From the NCBI RefSeq assembly GCF_016624945.1, contig NZ_JACVUI010000001.1, forward strand, positions 310,001 through 374,000: a DNA stretch of 64,000 bases, written 5' to 3'. Source of the stretch: Acinetobacter sp. S54 (GTDB lineage: Bacteria > Pseudomonadota > Gammaproteobacteria > Pseudomonadales > Moraxellaceae). Within the stretch, counting starts at the first letter, position 1. Every line of letters starts with the position of its first letter. Shown here piece after piece: positions 49,335 through 58,995 of the stretch. Both the position numbers and the translations under genes were made by a program. Below the pieces are notes generated by a model. That model saw only the letters and a list, made by a program, of their open reading frames with translations, was not told the origin of the DNA and ran no database searches.

Positions 49335-49364
49335 TTGACAAGTTTAAAAAAAAAGCGTTATAAG
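49335..49364 (+). promoter_or_regulatory. Sigma-70-like promoter upstream of the porin gene
   Basis: TTGACA (49335-49340) and TATAAG (49359-49364) are 18 bases apart. If used, transcription begins near 49371 with a leader of about 360 bases before the porin start. Confidence 0.55.
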
Positions 49365-49490
49365 ATCAAATTGTGTTTTGAATGAAAATTTATGTTTTAT
49401 ATATAAAACTTTTAATGATTATTTAAAATTATGTAGAAGCATGTCGTGTATCTGTTTGAATTTAGGGTACGGGATAAGCAATAGACGATT

Positions 49491-49519
49491 ATTGATGAGC
49501 TTTCGCATGGCTCATTAAT
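49491..49519 (+). promoter_or_regulatory. Stem-loop in the porin leader, possible attenuator
   Basis: ATTGATGAGC and GCTCATTAAT pair over 10 positions with one G-T pair around a 9-base loop, followed by TTTTCC. It lies between the likely promoter and the porin start. Confidence 0.45.
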
Positions 49520-49730
49520 TTTCCAGAACAAAAAAATTTTGAAAAAGACAGCCAAATAATCGGATTACATTTCTGGTTTAGCCATCAATGATCAAAATAA
49601 AAACAGTCATTTTATCAAAAGAAGATATAGGACCTGTTTTTACAAGACTAAAGATCGGATTAACAGTTTAACCAAAAAATAAAACGATTTTTGATCTGCA
49701 CATATCTGGATAGAAAAGGGGAAGAATACA

Positions 49731-50978
49731 GTGAGACGAAAGGTCGTAATTTGCTCAATATTAGCCTGTAGTTATGCTAATGCTGATCATTTTTTTAATG
49801 ATTCAAAAAATAGTTTATGGACACGTAATTATTATTACGATCGCAATTATACGGAAATCTCAAATACGCCTGCGCTCAAGGAATGGGCCCAGGGGTTTAT
49901 TTATAGTTTTGAGTCTGGTTATACCGATACACCTGTAGCGCTAGGACTAGATATTCAGGCAGCAGCAGGGTTTAAATTACATGCGGATCGGGAGCAGACT
50001 GGAGCAGGTCTGTTGCCTATTGATAAGACTACACGTGAAGCTGCAGATAGTTATGGGGAAATTGGTTGGACAATTAAAGCAAAATATCAACAAACGGAGA
50101 TGAAAGCAGGAACATTAATGCCTTTTACTCCCGTAATTTTTTCCTCGAGAGCCCGACTTCTGCCACAGACATTTAGAGGGGTGGAATTTAAATCCAAAGA
50201 TTTGGAAAAAACAAATTTGACACTAGGATACGTTGATAAAGTAAATCAGCGTGATTCCACTAACTTTGAAAATATTCGTATTTCAACGGTCAATGGCAAG
50301 TTTAAAGCCGCCGAAACCGACAGCGTTTATTATGGCGGTTTTCAATATCTATTTGATAAACATAATTCCGCCGGATTTTATTCCATAAAACTAGATGATA
50401 TTTATCAACAACATGTATTCCTTTCTAACAGTGTTATCGCTTTGAATGAGAGCTTATCTTTAATTCCTGATCTTAAATTTTATATTAATCGTGCAGATGG
50501 AAAAAAACTCGCTGGAGAAGTTGATAACGAATTGATTGCTGCCAATTTTAGTTTTAAACACGATGTTCATACTTTTTCTGTGGGTTTCTTAAAAAGTTAT
50601 GGGGATACCGCATTTCCCTACATTGCAGGTGGAGAGGTTTTGTTTTTTCTGGATGGTTTAAGTACGGATTTTCTAAACCCAAGAGAAGATGTCTATAGCA
50701 TTCGCTATGATTATGATTTTAAGAATTATATTCCAGGTCTCAAAGGCATGGTGCGGTATAGCCAGGGAGATCATATTTATTTGCCAACATTAGGAGGAAC
50801 TAATTTAAAAGAAAAAGAAACTGCTTTCGACATTCAATATAACGTACCCGAAGGGCGATTAAAAGGTTTAGCCATCAGAGCACGTTATGCCTTTTATGAC
50901 AACGATTTTTCATCAGCAGCAGCATTTAAACCAGATAAAGAGTTACGTTTGGGAATTGATTACACATGGAATTTTTAA
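49731..50978 (+). CDS. OprD-family outer-membrane porin
   Basis: The 415-residue protein has a signal peptide (MRRKVVICSILACSYANA, then DHFFND). The mature start FFNDSKNSLWTRNYYYDRNY is the OprD hallmark, and many alternating beta-strand segments end with a terminal aromatic residue (YTWNF). OprD porins of this size pass small organic acids such as vanillate or benzoate. The start is a GTG with GGGGAAGA about 7 bases upstream; no ATG gives a complete signal peptide. It precedes the MFS gene by 16 bases, so the outer- and inner-membrane uptake steps for one aromatic acid are probably made together. Confidence 0.88.
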   Translation: MRRKVVICSILACSYANADHFFNDSKNSLWTRNYYYDRNYTEISNTPALKEWAQGFIYSFESGYTDTPVALGLDIQAAAGFKLHADREQTGAGLLPIDKTTREAADSYGEIGWTIKAKYQQTEMKAGTLMPFTPVIFSSRARLLPQTFRGVEFKSKDLEKTNLTLGYVDKVNQRDSTNFENIRISTVNGKFKAAETDSVYYGGFQYLFDKHNSAGFYSIKLDDIYQQHVFLSNSVIALNESLSLIPDLKFYINRADGKKLAGEVDNELIAANFSFKHDVHTFSVGFLKSYGDTAFPYIAGGEVLFFLDGLSTDFLNPREDVYSIRYDYDFKNYIPGLKGMVRYSQGDHIYLPTLGGTNLKEKETAFDIQYNVPEGRLKGLAIRARYAFYDNDFSSAAAFKPDKELRLGIDYTWNF

Positions 50979-50994
50979 TCAGGGAAGAAATATC

Positions 50995-52203
50995 ATGAAT
51001 ATGGCAATATCAGAGATCGAAACAAAGAAAAAACTCAATATCACAATTCTTTTGTGTTTTTTTATTGCAGTCATTGAGGGGATGGATATTCAGGCAGTTG
51101 GTGTGGTAGCAACCTCTCTTAAAGAAGTATTTGGACTGGACAAGTCTCAACTAGGCTTAGTATTTAGTGCAGGTATTTTGGGGCTATTACCAGGTGCCGT
51201 ACTAGGTGGCTATTATGCAGATAAAATTGGTCGTAAAAAGGTACTGATTTTATCAGTATTGCTTTTTTCGCTATTTACTATTTGTATGGTATTGGTTCAA
51301 AGTTATTACAGCTTATTGTTAGTGCGCTTTTTAGCAGGCTTGGGTTTCGGGGCAGCTTTACCTAATTTAATTACTTTAGCATCTGAGTCAGTAATTCCAA
51401 AAAATAGAGGGAAAGCTGTCGGGCTAATGTACTGCGGAATGCCGATAGGCGCTGCATTGGTCGCACTCTGGGTCGCTTATGACTTTAGTGAAAACTGGAA
51501 AACGATTTTTTATATTGGGGGTATTGTTCCTTTATTGCTGATTCCAGTTTTGGTTAAATTTTTACCTGAATCTAAAGACTTTATGGGCGTAAAAACAGAA
51601 AAACTAGAACATACCACTATGTTAAATGCACTGTTTAGAAAGAATATGAGATATAAAACCATATTGTTTTGGGTCGGTAATTTTTTTACAACCATGGTGC
51701 AATATATTATGTTGAGTTGGCTCCCTTCACTTTTTGTTGAATTAGGTTTTAGCAAACAAGAAGGAAGCAAAGCCCAGCTTTTTTTTCTCATTGGAGCCAC
51801 TATAGGGACAATTTTGCTCTCTTATTTAATCGATCGCTGGAATAAATCTTTTGTTATATTAATGATGTATGCGGGTATTTTGACCGGTTTATTCCTACTC
51901 AGTATTTCGATTCAACTAAAAATGATGTATATGGCGGCCGCATTTACAGGAATTTTTATGATTGGTGGTATCGGGGTGATGTATGCTTTTGGAAGTTTTG
52001 TTTATCCGACTGAATCGCGTGGACAGGGGGTAGGTGCTGCATCTTCAATAGGACGGTTAGGTGCTATTGTTGGTCCAATGATAGTGGGGCAATTACTATT
52101 TCTAGGCAGTGGCACCTCCATGATCTTTTTGGCAGCAATTCCATGTATTGTCAGTGCAGCAATCTGTATGTTTATTCTGTCTAAAAAATTGCAGCGCGTT
52201 TGA
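50995..52203 (+). CDS. MFS aromatic acid:H+ symporter (AAHS family, MhpT-like)
   Basis: The 402-residue transporter has twelve predicted helices. The AAHS marks are EGMDIQAVGVVATSL in helix 1, where the Asp binds substrate, and GYYADKIGRKKVLI between helices 2 and 3. LNPNLIT-type wording (here AALPNLITLASE) and LMYCGMPIGAAL resemble the 3-hydroxyphenylpropionate carrier MhpT. ATG 50995 is chosen because GGGAAGA is 8-12 bases upstream and homologues start near here. It forms an operon with the OprD porin. The substrate is probably a phenylpropanoid or benzoate-type acid used by the divergent Rieske oxygenase. Confidence 0.85.
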   Translation: MNMAISEIETKKKLNITILLCFFIAVIEGMDIQAVGVVATSLKEVFGLDKSQLGLVFSAGILGLLPGAVLGGYYADKIGRKKVLILSVLLFSLFTICMVLVQSYYSLLLVRFLAGLGFGAALPNLITLASESVIPKNRGKAVGLMYCGMPIGAALVALWVAYDFSENWKTIFYIGGIVPLLLIPVLVKFLPESKDFMGVKTEKLEHTTMLNALFRKNMRYKTILFWVGNFFTTMVQYIMLSWLPSLFVELGFSKQEGSKAQLFFLIGATIGTILLSYLIDRWNKSFVILMMYAGILTGLFLLSISIQLKMMYMAAAFTGIFMIGGIGVMYAFGSFVYPTESRGQGVGAASSIGRLGAIVGPMIVGQLLFLGSGTSMIFLAAIPCIVSAAICMFILSKKLQRV

Positions 52204-52369
52204 TTTTGAAGATTAGGATAAATTTGAGGTTAGATTGAAAGACTGCCAGCCTTGGAATATTAAGTGCAGTTTTGAGTTGCCAAATATAAAAAATAATATG
52301 AGAAATATCCTGTTATAAAAGTTGTTTGTTTCATCTATGATGAATGGATATTACATCTGCATTTTATAG

Positions 52370-52415
52370 AAAAGAAGCTTGGATTGCTGAAAACAATTTA
52401 AGCTTCTTTTCTTTT
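52370..52415. terminator. Bidirectional terminator between the MFS gene and mrpG
   Basis: AAAAGAAGCTT and AAGCTTCTTTT pair perfectly over 11 bases around a 19-base loop, with A and T runs at the ends. Confidence 0.75.
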
Positions 52416-52420
52416 ATATT

Positions 52421-52831
52421 TCACTCTTTGGGAGTTTTTGAATGAGAGTCAGAAGTGGAATTCCTTCGACGATTTAAAAAAGAATAACGATCCCACGGTA
52501 ATGGACGATTCAGGGTTTCAGGAACCTCGCCACTTAAAGAGCGTAAGCGCAGATGCAAGGCTGCTTGTGCCATTAAATTTGCTGAAACAGGTGCCGTAAT
52601 AAAAGCCAGTAATGTGATTAAAAGTTCTGAGAAACCAAAACGACCATGAAAAGCTGAGTAGACAATGGATGCTAACAAAAAACTACCTAAACCGAGTGTA
52701 CTGGATTTGGTGGGTGCATGGAGGCGCATGAACAAGTCGGGTAGGCGAATCATGCCAATTCCACCGACCAGCATAAAAAAAGCACCGACTAACAGAAAGA
52801 ATGACACCAGAATTTCCATAAATAGTTGCAT
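52421..52831 (-). CDS. mrpG: Mrp-type Na+/H+ antiporter subunit G
   Basis: The 136-residue subunit has three membrane helices in its first 90 residues. The family block is VGGIGMIRLPDLFMRLHAPTKSSTLG, including the conserved RLPD and RLHA. The C-terminal tail of about 40 residues is polar and rich in Ser and Arg. It is the last gene of the seven-cistron mrp operon, 10 bases after mrpF, and ends near a terminator. Confidence 0.92.
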   Translation of the reverse strand: MQLFMEILVSFFLLVGAFFMLVGGIGMIRLPDLFMRLHAPTKSSTLGLGSFLLASIVYSAFHGRFGFSELLITLLAFITAPVSANLMAQAALHLRLRSLSGEVPETLNRPLPWDRYSFLNRRRNSTSDSHSKTPKE

Positions 52832-52841
52832 GATGCCTCTC

Positions 52842-53117
52842 CTAATCGATCACATGACCCGTAGTAAAATAACGTGCCAGCGCTGCTGTAGATACGAAAC
52901 CCAACATAGCAATTAAAAGTGCTCCTTCAAATAGATTGGTACTGGTCCAGTAAATGCCTAAAACCACGACTAAGCAGGTGGCATTGAGAAATAACGTGTC
53001 TAAAGCGAGTAGTCGATCCACTATTGAAGGGCCAATCACTAGGCGAATCAGGCACAGAAACATGGAAATAGTAATTGCGATCATACAAATGCCCAACGCA
53101 TAGGGTAATATAATCAT
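52842..53117 (-). CDS. mrpF: Mrp-type antiporter subunit F
   Basis: The 91-residue protein has three membrane helices with the family motif RLVIGPSIVDRLLALDTLFLNA, including the buried conserved Asp. The start overlaps the mrpE stop by 4 bases. Together with A to E and G it forms the large complex that expels sodium in exchange for protons. Confidence 0.92.
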   Translation of the reverse strand: MIILPYALGICMIAITISMFLCLIRLVIGPSIVDRLLALDTLFLNATCLVVVLGIYWTSTNLFEGALLIAMLGFVSTAALARYFTTGHVID

Positions 53118-53644
53118 GCCTGTCCTCCTTCACCTGCTTTGACATCAAAAATAGCCATTAGTGGCGCTTCATAACGCGATTTAATTTCTTGAATATCCAG
53201 TTCTTCATTATCTGTACTAAGTGAATGCACCAGAATATCACCACGTTCCTGATCTATGCCCGCAGATACCGTGCCGGGTGTAGTTGTAATAATCATCGCC
53301 AAAATACTGTTGACCTGTTCATGCTGAGTTTCCAAAGGCACACGATACCATTTGGGATGCAACCGATCTGTAGGCCCTAGTACCAATTTTGCGACACGGA
53401 TATTTGAAATAACAATGTCCCAGAGCACCACAAAGAACAGATGAACTGCGTGTTTCCAATGAATATGGGGAGTGCGGGTAATAAAGGGTTGCACTAGACG
53501 TGGAATCAAAATAGCCAGAATAATGGCGATTAGAATGTTATCAGCTGAAACACTATGTGCTAGCATCACCCAGCTCAAACCAACGATGACCGAAACAAAT
53601 GGATGAGGGAACCAGCGTTCCAGAAAAGGACTCTTTTTTTCCAT
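53114..53644 (-). CDS. mrpE: Mrp-type antiporter subunit E
   Basis: The 176-residue subunit starts MEKKSPFLERWFPHPF; a longer frame running back into mrpD has no family support. Two N-terminal helices are followed by a hydrophilic domain with TTTPGTVSAGIDQERGDILVHSL, the diagnostic block of MrpE/MnhE. The ATG is one base past the mrpD stop. The 4-base overlap with mrpF indicates coupling. Confidence 0.92.
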   Translation of the reverse strand: MEKKSPFLERWFPHPFVSVIVGLSWVMLAHSVSADNILIAIILAILIPRLVQPFITRTPHIHWKHAVHLFFVVLWDIVISNIRVAKLVLGPTDRLHPKWYRVPLETQHEQVNSILAMIITTTPGTVSAGIDQERGDILVHSLSTDNEELDIQEIKSRYEAPLMAIFDVKAGEGGQA

Positions 53645-53645
53645 T

Positions 53646-55457
53646 TTAAGGCTCCATCGGTTTGAGTTGGCTTTCATTTGGCACGATGTCCTGATCGAGT
53701 TGTTCCTGCTCAATTTGACGTTTTTTATATTCTGAAATATGTTCACCTTCAAGCGTATCATCAGAAATGACATCTGGAATAAAATGAGCATATGGATCGA
53801 CAGTTTCACCGCCATATTTGGTTTCAGGAATATAGCTTGGATTGTAAGGTTGTACGCTGATTACTTCACCGAAACGATCCTTGCTTAAAATGGAATTTGT
53901 ATAAAGTGCATGATCCTGAATCTGGGTGACTGTACTTAAAGCATATGAATAAATTGCAGGCGCACAAACAACATACATGATTAAACCCGTTAAAAGAGTA
54001 TAAATCGTCAAATCATTTCGTGCAGGGGCAGCATCAGGTAAATCTTGATATGCAGCAAAAGCAGGTTCCTCCATATTTTCTTCAGGTGCAGTTGAGCGCC
54101 AGAACAAAACAAAACCCACCCGTGTTAAAGCAATAATACTTAACAAACTAACGATCAGCACAATTGCAATAATTAATGCCTGATAAGGTTGATTGTGTGT
54201 TGCCTGTAAAATAAAAACCTTGCCCAAAAAGCCACTAAATGGAGGTAGACCTGCCATCATCATAGCAATGAGGAAATAAATCAAAGCTACAATTTTGCCT
54301 TGCTTCATTCTTGGGGCTACTTTGAGATGATCCTTGAAACTGCCACGTTGTGAAGTAATCCAGCCACAGAGTAAGTAAAATGCAGCGGCGATCAGAGTAC
54401 TATGTACTAAATAATATAAAGCTGCTGCCCATGCTTGAGTATTGAATAGGGAAATCGCAATTAAAATTGTACCGATGGAAGATAGCATCATGAAGCCGAC
54501 AAAACGGCGTAAACGATCCGCACCAATTGCACCAATGACTCCATATAACGAAGTCACTAAACCAATTGGCAATAACCAATATTTCAAAATATTCTGTGCA
54601 AATACATCATCAAATACTGTTCCATTGACCCTTAAAATCGCATAAATACCCACTTTAGTCATAATGGTGAAAATTGCAGCAACAGGAGTAGTGGCAACAG
54701 CATAGGTCTTTGGTAACCATAGACCAACAGGCAAGATAGCCGCTTTAATTCCAAAAACCACAAATAGCAACAATCCACCTGCAATGGCTAATTTGTGTTG
54801 ATCGGGTTCAAGAGTAGGAACAAGACGCGATACATCAGCCATATTCAAACTGCCAACGCTGCCATAAATCATCCCTAGGCCGATCAAAAAGATCGCGGAA
54901 GCTAACAGATTGATGGTGACATAATGAATGCCTAGCTGAAAACGTGCTTTGCCTTGGGTATGCAACAGCAACACGTACGATGCCATCAGCATGACTTCAA
55001 AAAATACGAATAGGTTAAATAAATCGCCTGTTAAAAAAGCCCCGCTAATTCCCATGAGTAGAAAGTGAAACATGGCATGGAAATAACGCCCTCGAGTATC
55101 CCATTCTTTACTCGCAAACCAGAGTACAGGCACTGCAAGTACATAAGTCAATAACAGCATAAAAGCGGAAAGTTGATCCAAGACTAATACAATGCCAAAA
55201 GGTGCGGACCATTCACCGAGTTGATAAACTGTAATCTGACCGGTATGTGCAATAGTGAAATAACTGACAGCTGTAGCAAGTCCGAGCAAAACGGAAATGA
55301 GGCTAAGTGCTCTACGCCACGGTTGGCGACGGTCAGTTTCTAAAGCACCAGAACCCGGATTTCCTAAAATAACTAAAATAAAGGCAGTAAATGCAGGAAT
55401 GAGAATGCTGAAAATAGGTGCGTGCATGTGCCAGAAATTGATAAAATCGAACATCAA
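53646..55457 (-). CDS. mrpD: Mrp-type antiporter subunit D, with a long C-terminal tail
   Basis: The protein belongs to the NuoL/M/N antiporter-like group with about 14 helices. The key residues are in FFEVMLMASYVLLL (Glu) and GIKAAILPVGLWLPKTYAVAT (Lys). Usual MrpD has about 490-500 residues; this one has 603. The extra part is mostly a hydrophilic, acidic C-terminal tail of about 90 residues (from about 510, with many Glu, Asp, Gln and Tyr) after the last helix. Its start overlaps mrpC by 4 bases. Confidence 0.92.
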   Translation of the reverse strand: MMFDFINFWHMHAPIFSILIPAFTAFILVILGNPGSGALETDRRQPWRRALSLISVLLGLATAVSYFTIAHTGQITVYQLGEWSAPFGIVLVLDQLSAFMLLLTYVLAVPVLWFASKEWDTRGRYFHAMFHFLLMGISGAFLTGDLFNLFVFFEVMLMASYVLLLHTQGKARFQLGIHYVTINLLASAIFLIGLGMIYGSVGSLNMADVSRLVPTLEPDQHKLAIAGGLLLFVVFGIKAAILPVGLWLPKTYAVATTPVAAIFTIMTKVGIYAILRVNGTVFDDVFAQNILKYWLLPIGLVTSLYGVIGAIGADRLRRFVGFMMLSSIGTILIAISLFNTQAWAAALYYLVHSTLIAAAFYLLCGWITSQRGSFKDHLKVAPRMKQGKIVALIYFLIAMMMAGLPPFSGFLGKVFILQATHNQPYQALIIAIVLIVSLLSIIALTRVGFVLFWRSTAPEENMEEPAFAAYQDLPDAAPARNDLTIYTLLTGLIMYVVCAPAIYSYALSTVTQIQDHALYTNSILSKDRFGEVISVQPYNPSYIPETKYGGETVDPYAHFIPDVISDDTLEGEHISEYKKRQIEQEQLDQDIVPNESQLKPMEP

Positions 55458-55822
55458 GGCTCATCCTCACGCGGGTCATAGTTTAAGGCGGGGTCTTCTT
55501 TAGAGTCGACATGATCTGTACCTGATTCGTAACGGCTACGAATGGCAAGTTGTACGATAAACGCAGTCGTAGCAAAACCAATTACGATGGCTGTTAAAAC
55601 TAAGGCTTGTGGTAAAGGGTCTGTGGCTTTAACTGTTTCTGCTAAAATAGCAGGAGCATTTATTTGAATACGTCCCATGGCAAATAAAAATAGATTTACT
55701 GCATAGCCAATCATTGCTAGTCCAAGCACGACAGGAAAAGTTCTGGCACGTAGAATCAAATAAATACCTGAAGCGACCAGTAAGCCAATCGCTGAAGCAA
55801 GTAAAAATTCCAGGCTAATCAT
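55454..55822 (-). CDS. mrpC: Mrp-type antiporter subunit C
   Basis: The 122-residue NuoK-like subunit has three helices. VVLGLAMIGYAVNLFLFAMG and the later DPLPQALVLTAIVIGFATTAF are family hallmarks. It overlaps mrpAB and mrpD by 4 bases each. Confidence 0.92.
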   Translation of the reverse strand: MISLEFLLASAIGLLVASGIYLILRARTFPVVLGLAMIGYAVNLFLFAMGRIQINAPAILAETVKATDPLPQALVLTAIVIGFATTAFIVQLAIRSRYESGTDHVDSKEDPALNYDPREDEP

Positions 55823-58668
55823 GACGAATCTCCTTCACGTGGAACAGGACCAGACATAGTCGAATGACGCGAATCACCCAGTACCGAAATTAACAGCATG
55901 GTCGCACCGACAACAGTCACATAGACTCCCACATCAAACAGGGCAGCAGAGGCAAGATGTGATTTTCCAATGACGGGAAGGTCAACATAAATATGCGCAC
56001 TGGTTAAGAAAGGCCGTGACCAATACCAAGCAGCCATTCCTGAAATACCAGCAATCAATAAGCCGATACCGATCCAGAGTTCATATAATCGACCAGATTT
56101 TGCTTTTAACATTTGCTCCGCACGGTCTTGACCTTGCGCAATGTACTGAATGATCAAAGCCATTGAAGTCACGAGACCTGCAATAAAGCCACCACCCGGA
56201 TAATTATGTCCTCTCAGGAAAATATATAGACTTACTACTAAAGCAATGGGTAAGACCCATGATGCCGTGGTACGTAACATCAGCGGTGATGGATTGAAAC
56301 GAAAGGTTAAACCTTGGGTCACACTCGTGCCATGAATCCGCATTCCATCCATTAGACACAACGCACCAATTGCAGCAATGCCCAATACTGTGATTTCGCC
56401 AAAGGTATCAAAACCACGAAAATCAACCAGAATCACATTGACGACATTTGAACCCCCGCCCAAAGGCAAAGATTGCTGCATAAAGAACCAAGACAATGAG
56501 TTATGATCGCGGGTCAATATTAACCATGCAATCCAGCCAATACCCAAACCGCCAATGATAGCAATCATGGCATCACGCCAACGTCTTGAGCGTTTGGATT
56601 CATAAGGGGTTAATTGGGGTAGTAACGACAAACTCATCAAGAGTAAAACAGTGGTCACAACATCGACTGTAATTTGAGTCAGCGCTAGATCAGGGGCAGA
56701 GAATCCAATAAAAATCATGGTGACGACTAAGCCAATCGCGCCACTAATCAATACTGCCTTAATCCGTTCATGGTGAAACCAGAGCATCATCCAGCAAGCA
56801 CAAAACAAAATTAGCCATAATACGATGGCAATCATGGGTGCATGGGTTAGTTCGCGAGATCCAGTATTCAAGCCCTGATTAAATAAAGGCACTACTACAA
56901 TTGCTGCACTAAAGATGACGATGAGAAAAAGATAAAGTTGTAATGAACCTGTTTCTGTACGACGTTTAATGCTCCGACTACCCAGCAGTAAATATTTTAA
57001 AAATTTATCAAATAAAATTTTGCCCTGAAGATTTCCCAGATAAGGATCAAGATCAATACGGCGAATACGTCCATTTTTTGCTAATGCAAAGTAAAAGAGT
57101 GCACCACCTATTAATGCAATAATACTCATGATCAGTGGCAAATTGACACCATGCCAGATCGCAAGATGTACGCCCACAAACTCAGGCATGGCCAAACTGG
57201 CACGTGTTGCACTATTAACAATATTTTCGACCAGTAAAGCAGGAATAATTCCTACTAAAATACAGAGTATCGCCAACAGGGTCGCAGGTAAGCGCATGCC
57301 CAAAGTGGGTTCATGTGCATTTTTGTTTGGGACTTTGTCACCCACAACACCATCAAAAAATACGCCATGCACCATACGAATCGAATAACTGACTGCAAAA
57401 ATTCCAGCGAGTGTTGCCACAATTACAGAGAAGATTAAAACTCCGCCATTTAAACTGCTCACTAGCTCAGTAAAAAACATTTCTTTGGAAATAAAACCAT
57501 TCGTTAATGGCACACCTGCCATAGATGCAGCCGTAATCATGGTCAGGGTGGCAGTAAAAGGCAGCAGTTGCCAGATGCCGCTCAGCTTGCGTAGATCGCG
57601 AGTACCCGTTTCATGATCGACAATTCCTGCAATCATAAACAAGGCGGCTTTAAAGGTGGCATGATTAATAATGTGAAAAATTGCTGCGGCAACAGCCAAC
57701 GGTGAACCAATTCCCAATAAACAAACAATTAACCCCAGATGACTAATCGTGGAGTAAGCCAACAAGCCTTTTAAATCTTCTTTAAAAATGGCAAAAAAAG
57801 CCGCCATACATAAAGTAAATAAACCGACGAAAGTGACGATATTGTGATAAAGCGCTGCTCCAACGAAAATAGGGGCTAGACGTGCCAGTAAAAAAATCCC
57901 AGCTTTGACCATAGTTGCTGAATGTAAATAAGCAGATACAGGCGTCGGCGCTGCCATAGCATTTGGCAACCAAAAATGAAAAGGGAATTGGGCACTTTTG
58001 GTAAATGCACCTAATAATATAAGTAGTAGAGCAGGAACAAATAAAGCATGGGACTGAATAGTATCTTTCATGTTGACTAGCTGATCAATCTGATAGGTAC
58101 CCGTCATTTGTCCAATGAGAATAAAACCACCCAGCATGGCTAAGCCACCCATGCCTGTAATCGTCAGCGCCATACGTGAACCACGTTGTGCAGCTTCGTA
58201 ATGACTCCAGTAACCAACCAATAGAAAAGATGAAATACTGGTCAGTTCCCAAAATACAAGTAATAAGATTAAATTATTTGAGAGAGAAATTCCGAGCATG
58301 GCAGTCATGAAAACCATGAGCAGCATGTAAAGCTTGGCTAGTGAGTTGCGAGGACTTAAGTAATAATAAGCATAAATATAAATGAGTGTGCCAATGCCTG
58401 TAATTAGGAGGCTAAACACAAGTCCAAGCGCATCCAGACGAAAGCTGAGATTAAGTCCAAGCTGTGGTAGCCAGTCCCAGCTTTGTTGAATAGCTGCACC
58501 AGCAAAAATCTGTTTTGCCTCAGTCAGCAATAACCCAAAACTGGTTAAGCTGACTGCTATAGCCCCTAAAGCCGTTGCTTCCCGCGAAAAACGCTGTAGC
58601 AATGCGACAAGGGGGGTGCCTAATATTAACGGTAGCAAGATAATAATCGGTAGCACACTCGTATCCAT
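55819..58668 (-). CDS. mrpA: Mrp-type antiporter, fused subunits A and B
   Basis: The 949-residue protein joins the NuoL-like MrpA (residues 1-770) with an MrpB/MnhB domain (about 790-940). The antiporter core has FWELTSISSFLLVGYWSH (Glu) and the Lys-bearing GAFTKSAQFPFHFWLPNAM. The C-terminal part contains SPLMLRTTASWVLPIALVVSLYIFLRGHNYPGGGFIAGL, the MrpB signature. The fusion explains why no separate mrpB is present. This is the first gene of mrpA-C-D-E-F-G; the complex couples the proton gradient to Na+ (or K+) export and alkaline pH tolerance. Confidence 0.93.
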   Translation of the reverse strand: MDTSVLPIIILLPLILGTPLVALLQRFSREATALGAIAVSLTSFGLLLTEAKQIFAGAAIQQSWDWLPQLGLNLSFRLDALGLVFSLLITGIGTLIYIYAYYYLSPRNSLAKLYMLLMVFMTAMLGISLSNNLILLLVFWELTSISSFLLVGYWSHYEAAQRGSRMALTITGMGGLAMLGGFILIGQMTGTYQIDQLVNMKDTIQSHALFVPALLLILLGAFTKSAQFPFHFWLPNAMAAPTPVSAYLHSATMVKAGIFLLARLAPIFVGAALYHNIVTFVGLFTLCMAAFFAIFKEDLKGLLAYSTISHLGLIVCLLGIGSPLAVAAAIFHIINHATFKAALFMIAGIVDHETGTRDLRKLSGIWQLLPFTATLTMITAASMAGVPLTNGFISKEMFFTELVSSLNGGVLIFSVIVATLAGIFAVSYSIRMVHGVFFDGVVGDKVPNKNAHEPTLGMRLPATLLAILCILVGIIPALLVENIVNSATRASLAMPEFVGVHLAIWHGVNLPLIMSIIALIGGALFYFALAKNGRIRRIDLDPYLGNLQGKILFDKFLKYLLLGSRSIKRRTETGSLQLYLFLIVIFSAAIVVVPLFNQGLNTGSRELTHAPMIAIVLWLILFCACWMMLWFHHERIKAVLISGAIGLVVTMIFIGFSAPDLALTQITVDVVTTVLLLMSLSLLPQLTPYESKRSRRWRDAMIAIIGGLGIGWIAWLILTRDHNSLSWFFMQQSLPLGGGSNVVNVILVDFRGFDTFGEITVLGIAAIGALCLMDGMRIHGTSVTQGLTFRFNPSPLMLRTTASWVLPIALVVSLYIFLRGHNYPGGGFIAGLVTSMALIIQYIAQGQDRAEQMLKAKSGRLYELWIGIGLLIAGISGMAAWYWSRPFLTSAHIYVDLPVIGKSHLASAALFDVGVYVTVVGATMLLISVLGDSRHSTMSGPVPREGDSS

Positions 58669-58995
58669 GTCGTGATTTAGGTCGAAACCTAAGCGTGAAT
58701 CTTATTTTCAGGATGTACAGGAAATCAAAGAGAATTCCAAAGTATTTGACAGCCTGAAACCATAAATGTGGGTCAAAAGAAAAAACAAGTTGTGTTGCGC
58801 AACTGGTAAGAAACAAAAAATAAGTGCAAAAAAAGTATACAGCAGGAAAGAGCAATCTACTTACTTTTTTTACACTAAAAAAACAAAATATCAATCACTT
58901 AAGCTCTAAAGAAAAGCGACAAAGCTAGGTTAAATGTGATAGTTATTTCCAATCATAACATGAAAAATGATTTGATGTCTAAATTGTGGAATGAC
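58669..58995. other. Intergenic region upstream of mrpA
   Basis: About 330 bases without a supportable gene. The promoter of the mrp operon (leftward) should lie here. I see no clear terminator after the upstream ATPase gene, so some read-through into mrp is possible. Confidence 0.4.

Larger units (their letters stand above)
48975..49730. other. AT-rich divergent control region of the aromatic module
   Basis: No gene is seen in about 750 bases. A good promoter faces the porin at 49335-49364, and a stem-loop lies in the resulting leader at 49491-49519. No regulator gene is next to the module, so control is by a distant factor. The left part (49000-49300) is very rich in A and T with no clear structure. 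Confidence 0.5.

Noticed and set aside
50887..50994. Longer MFS transporter start inside the porin gene
   Set aside because: The 36 extra residues are the porin 3' end read out of frame; the ATG at 50995 has a ribosome-binding site and fits homologues.
53645..53815. N-terminal extension of MrpE into mrpD
   Set aside because: The extra 57 codons overlap the mrpD coding frame and do not resemble MrpE; the ATG at 53644 gives the conserved N-terminus.
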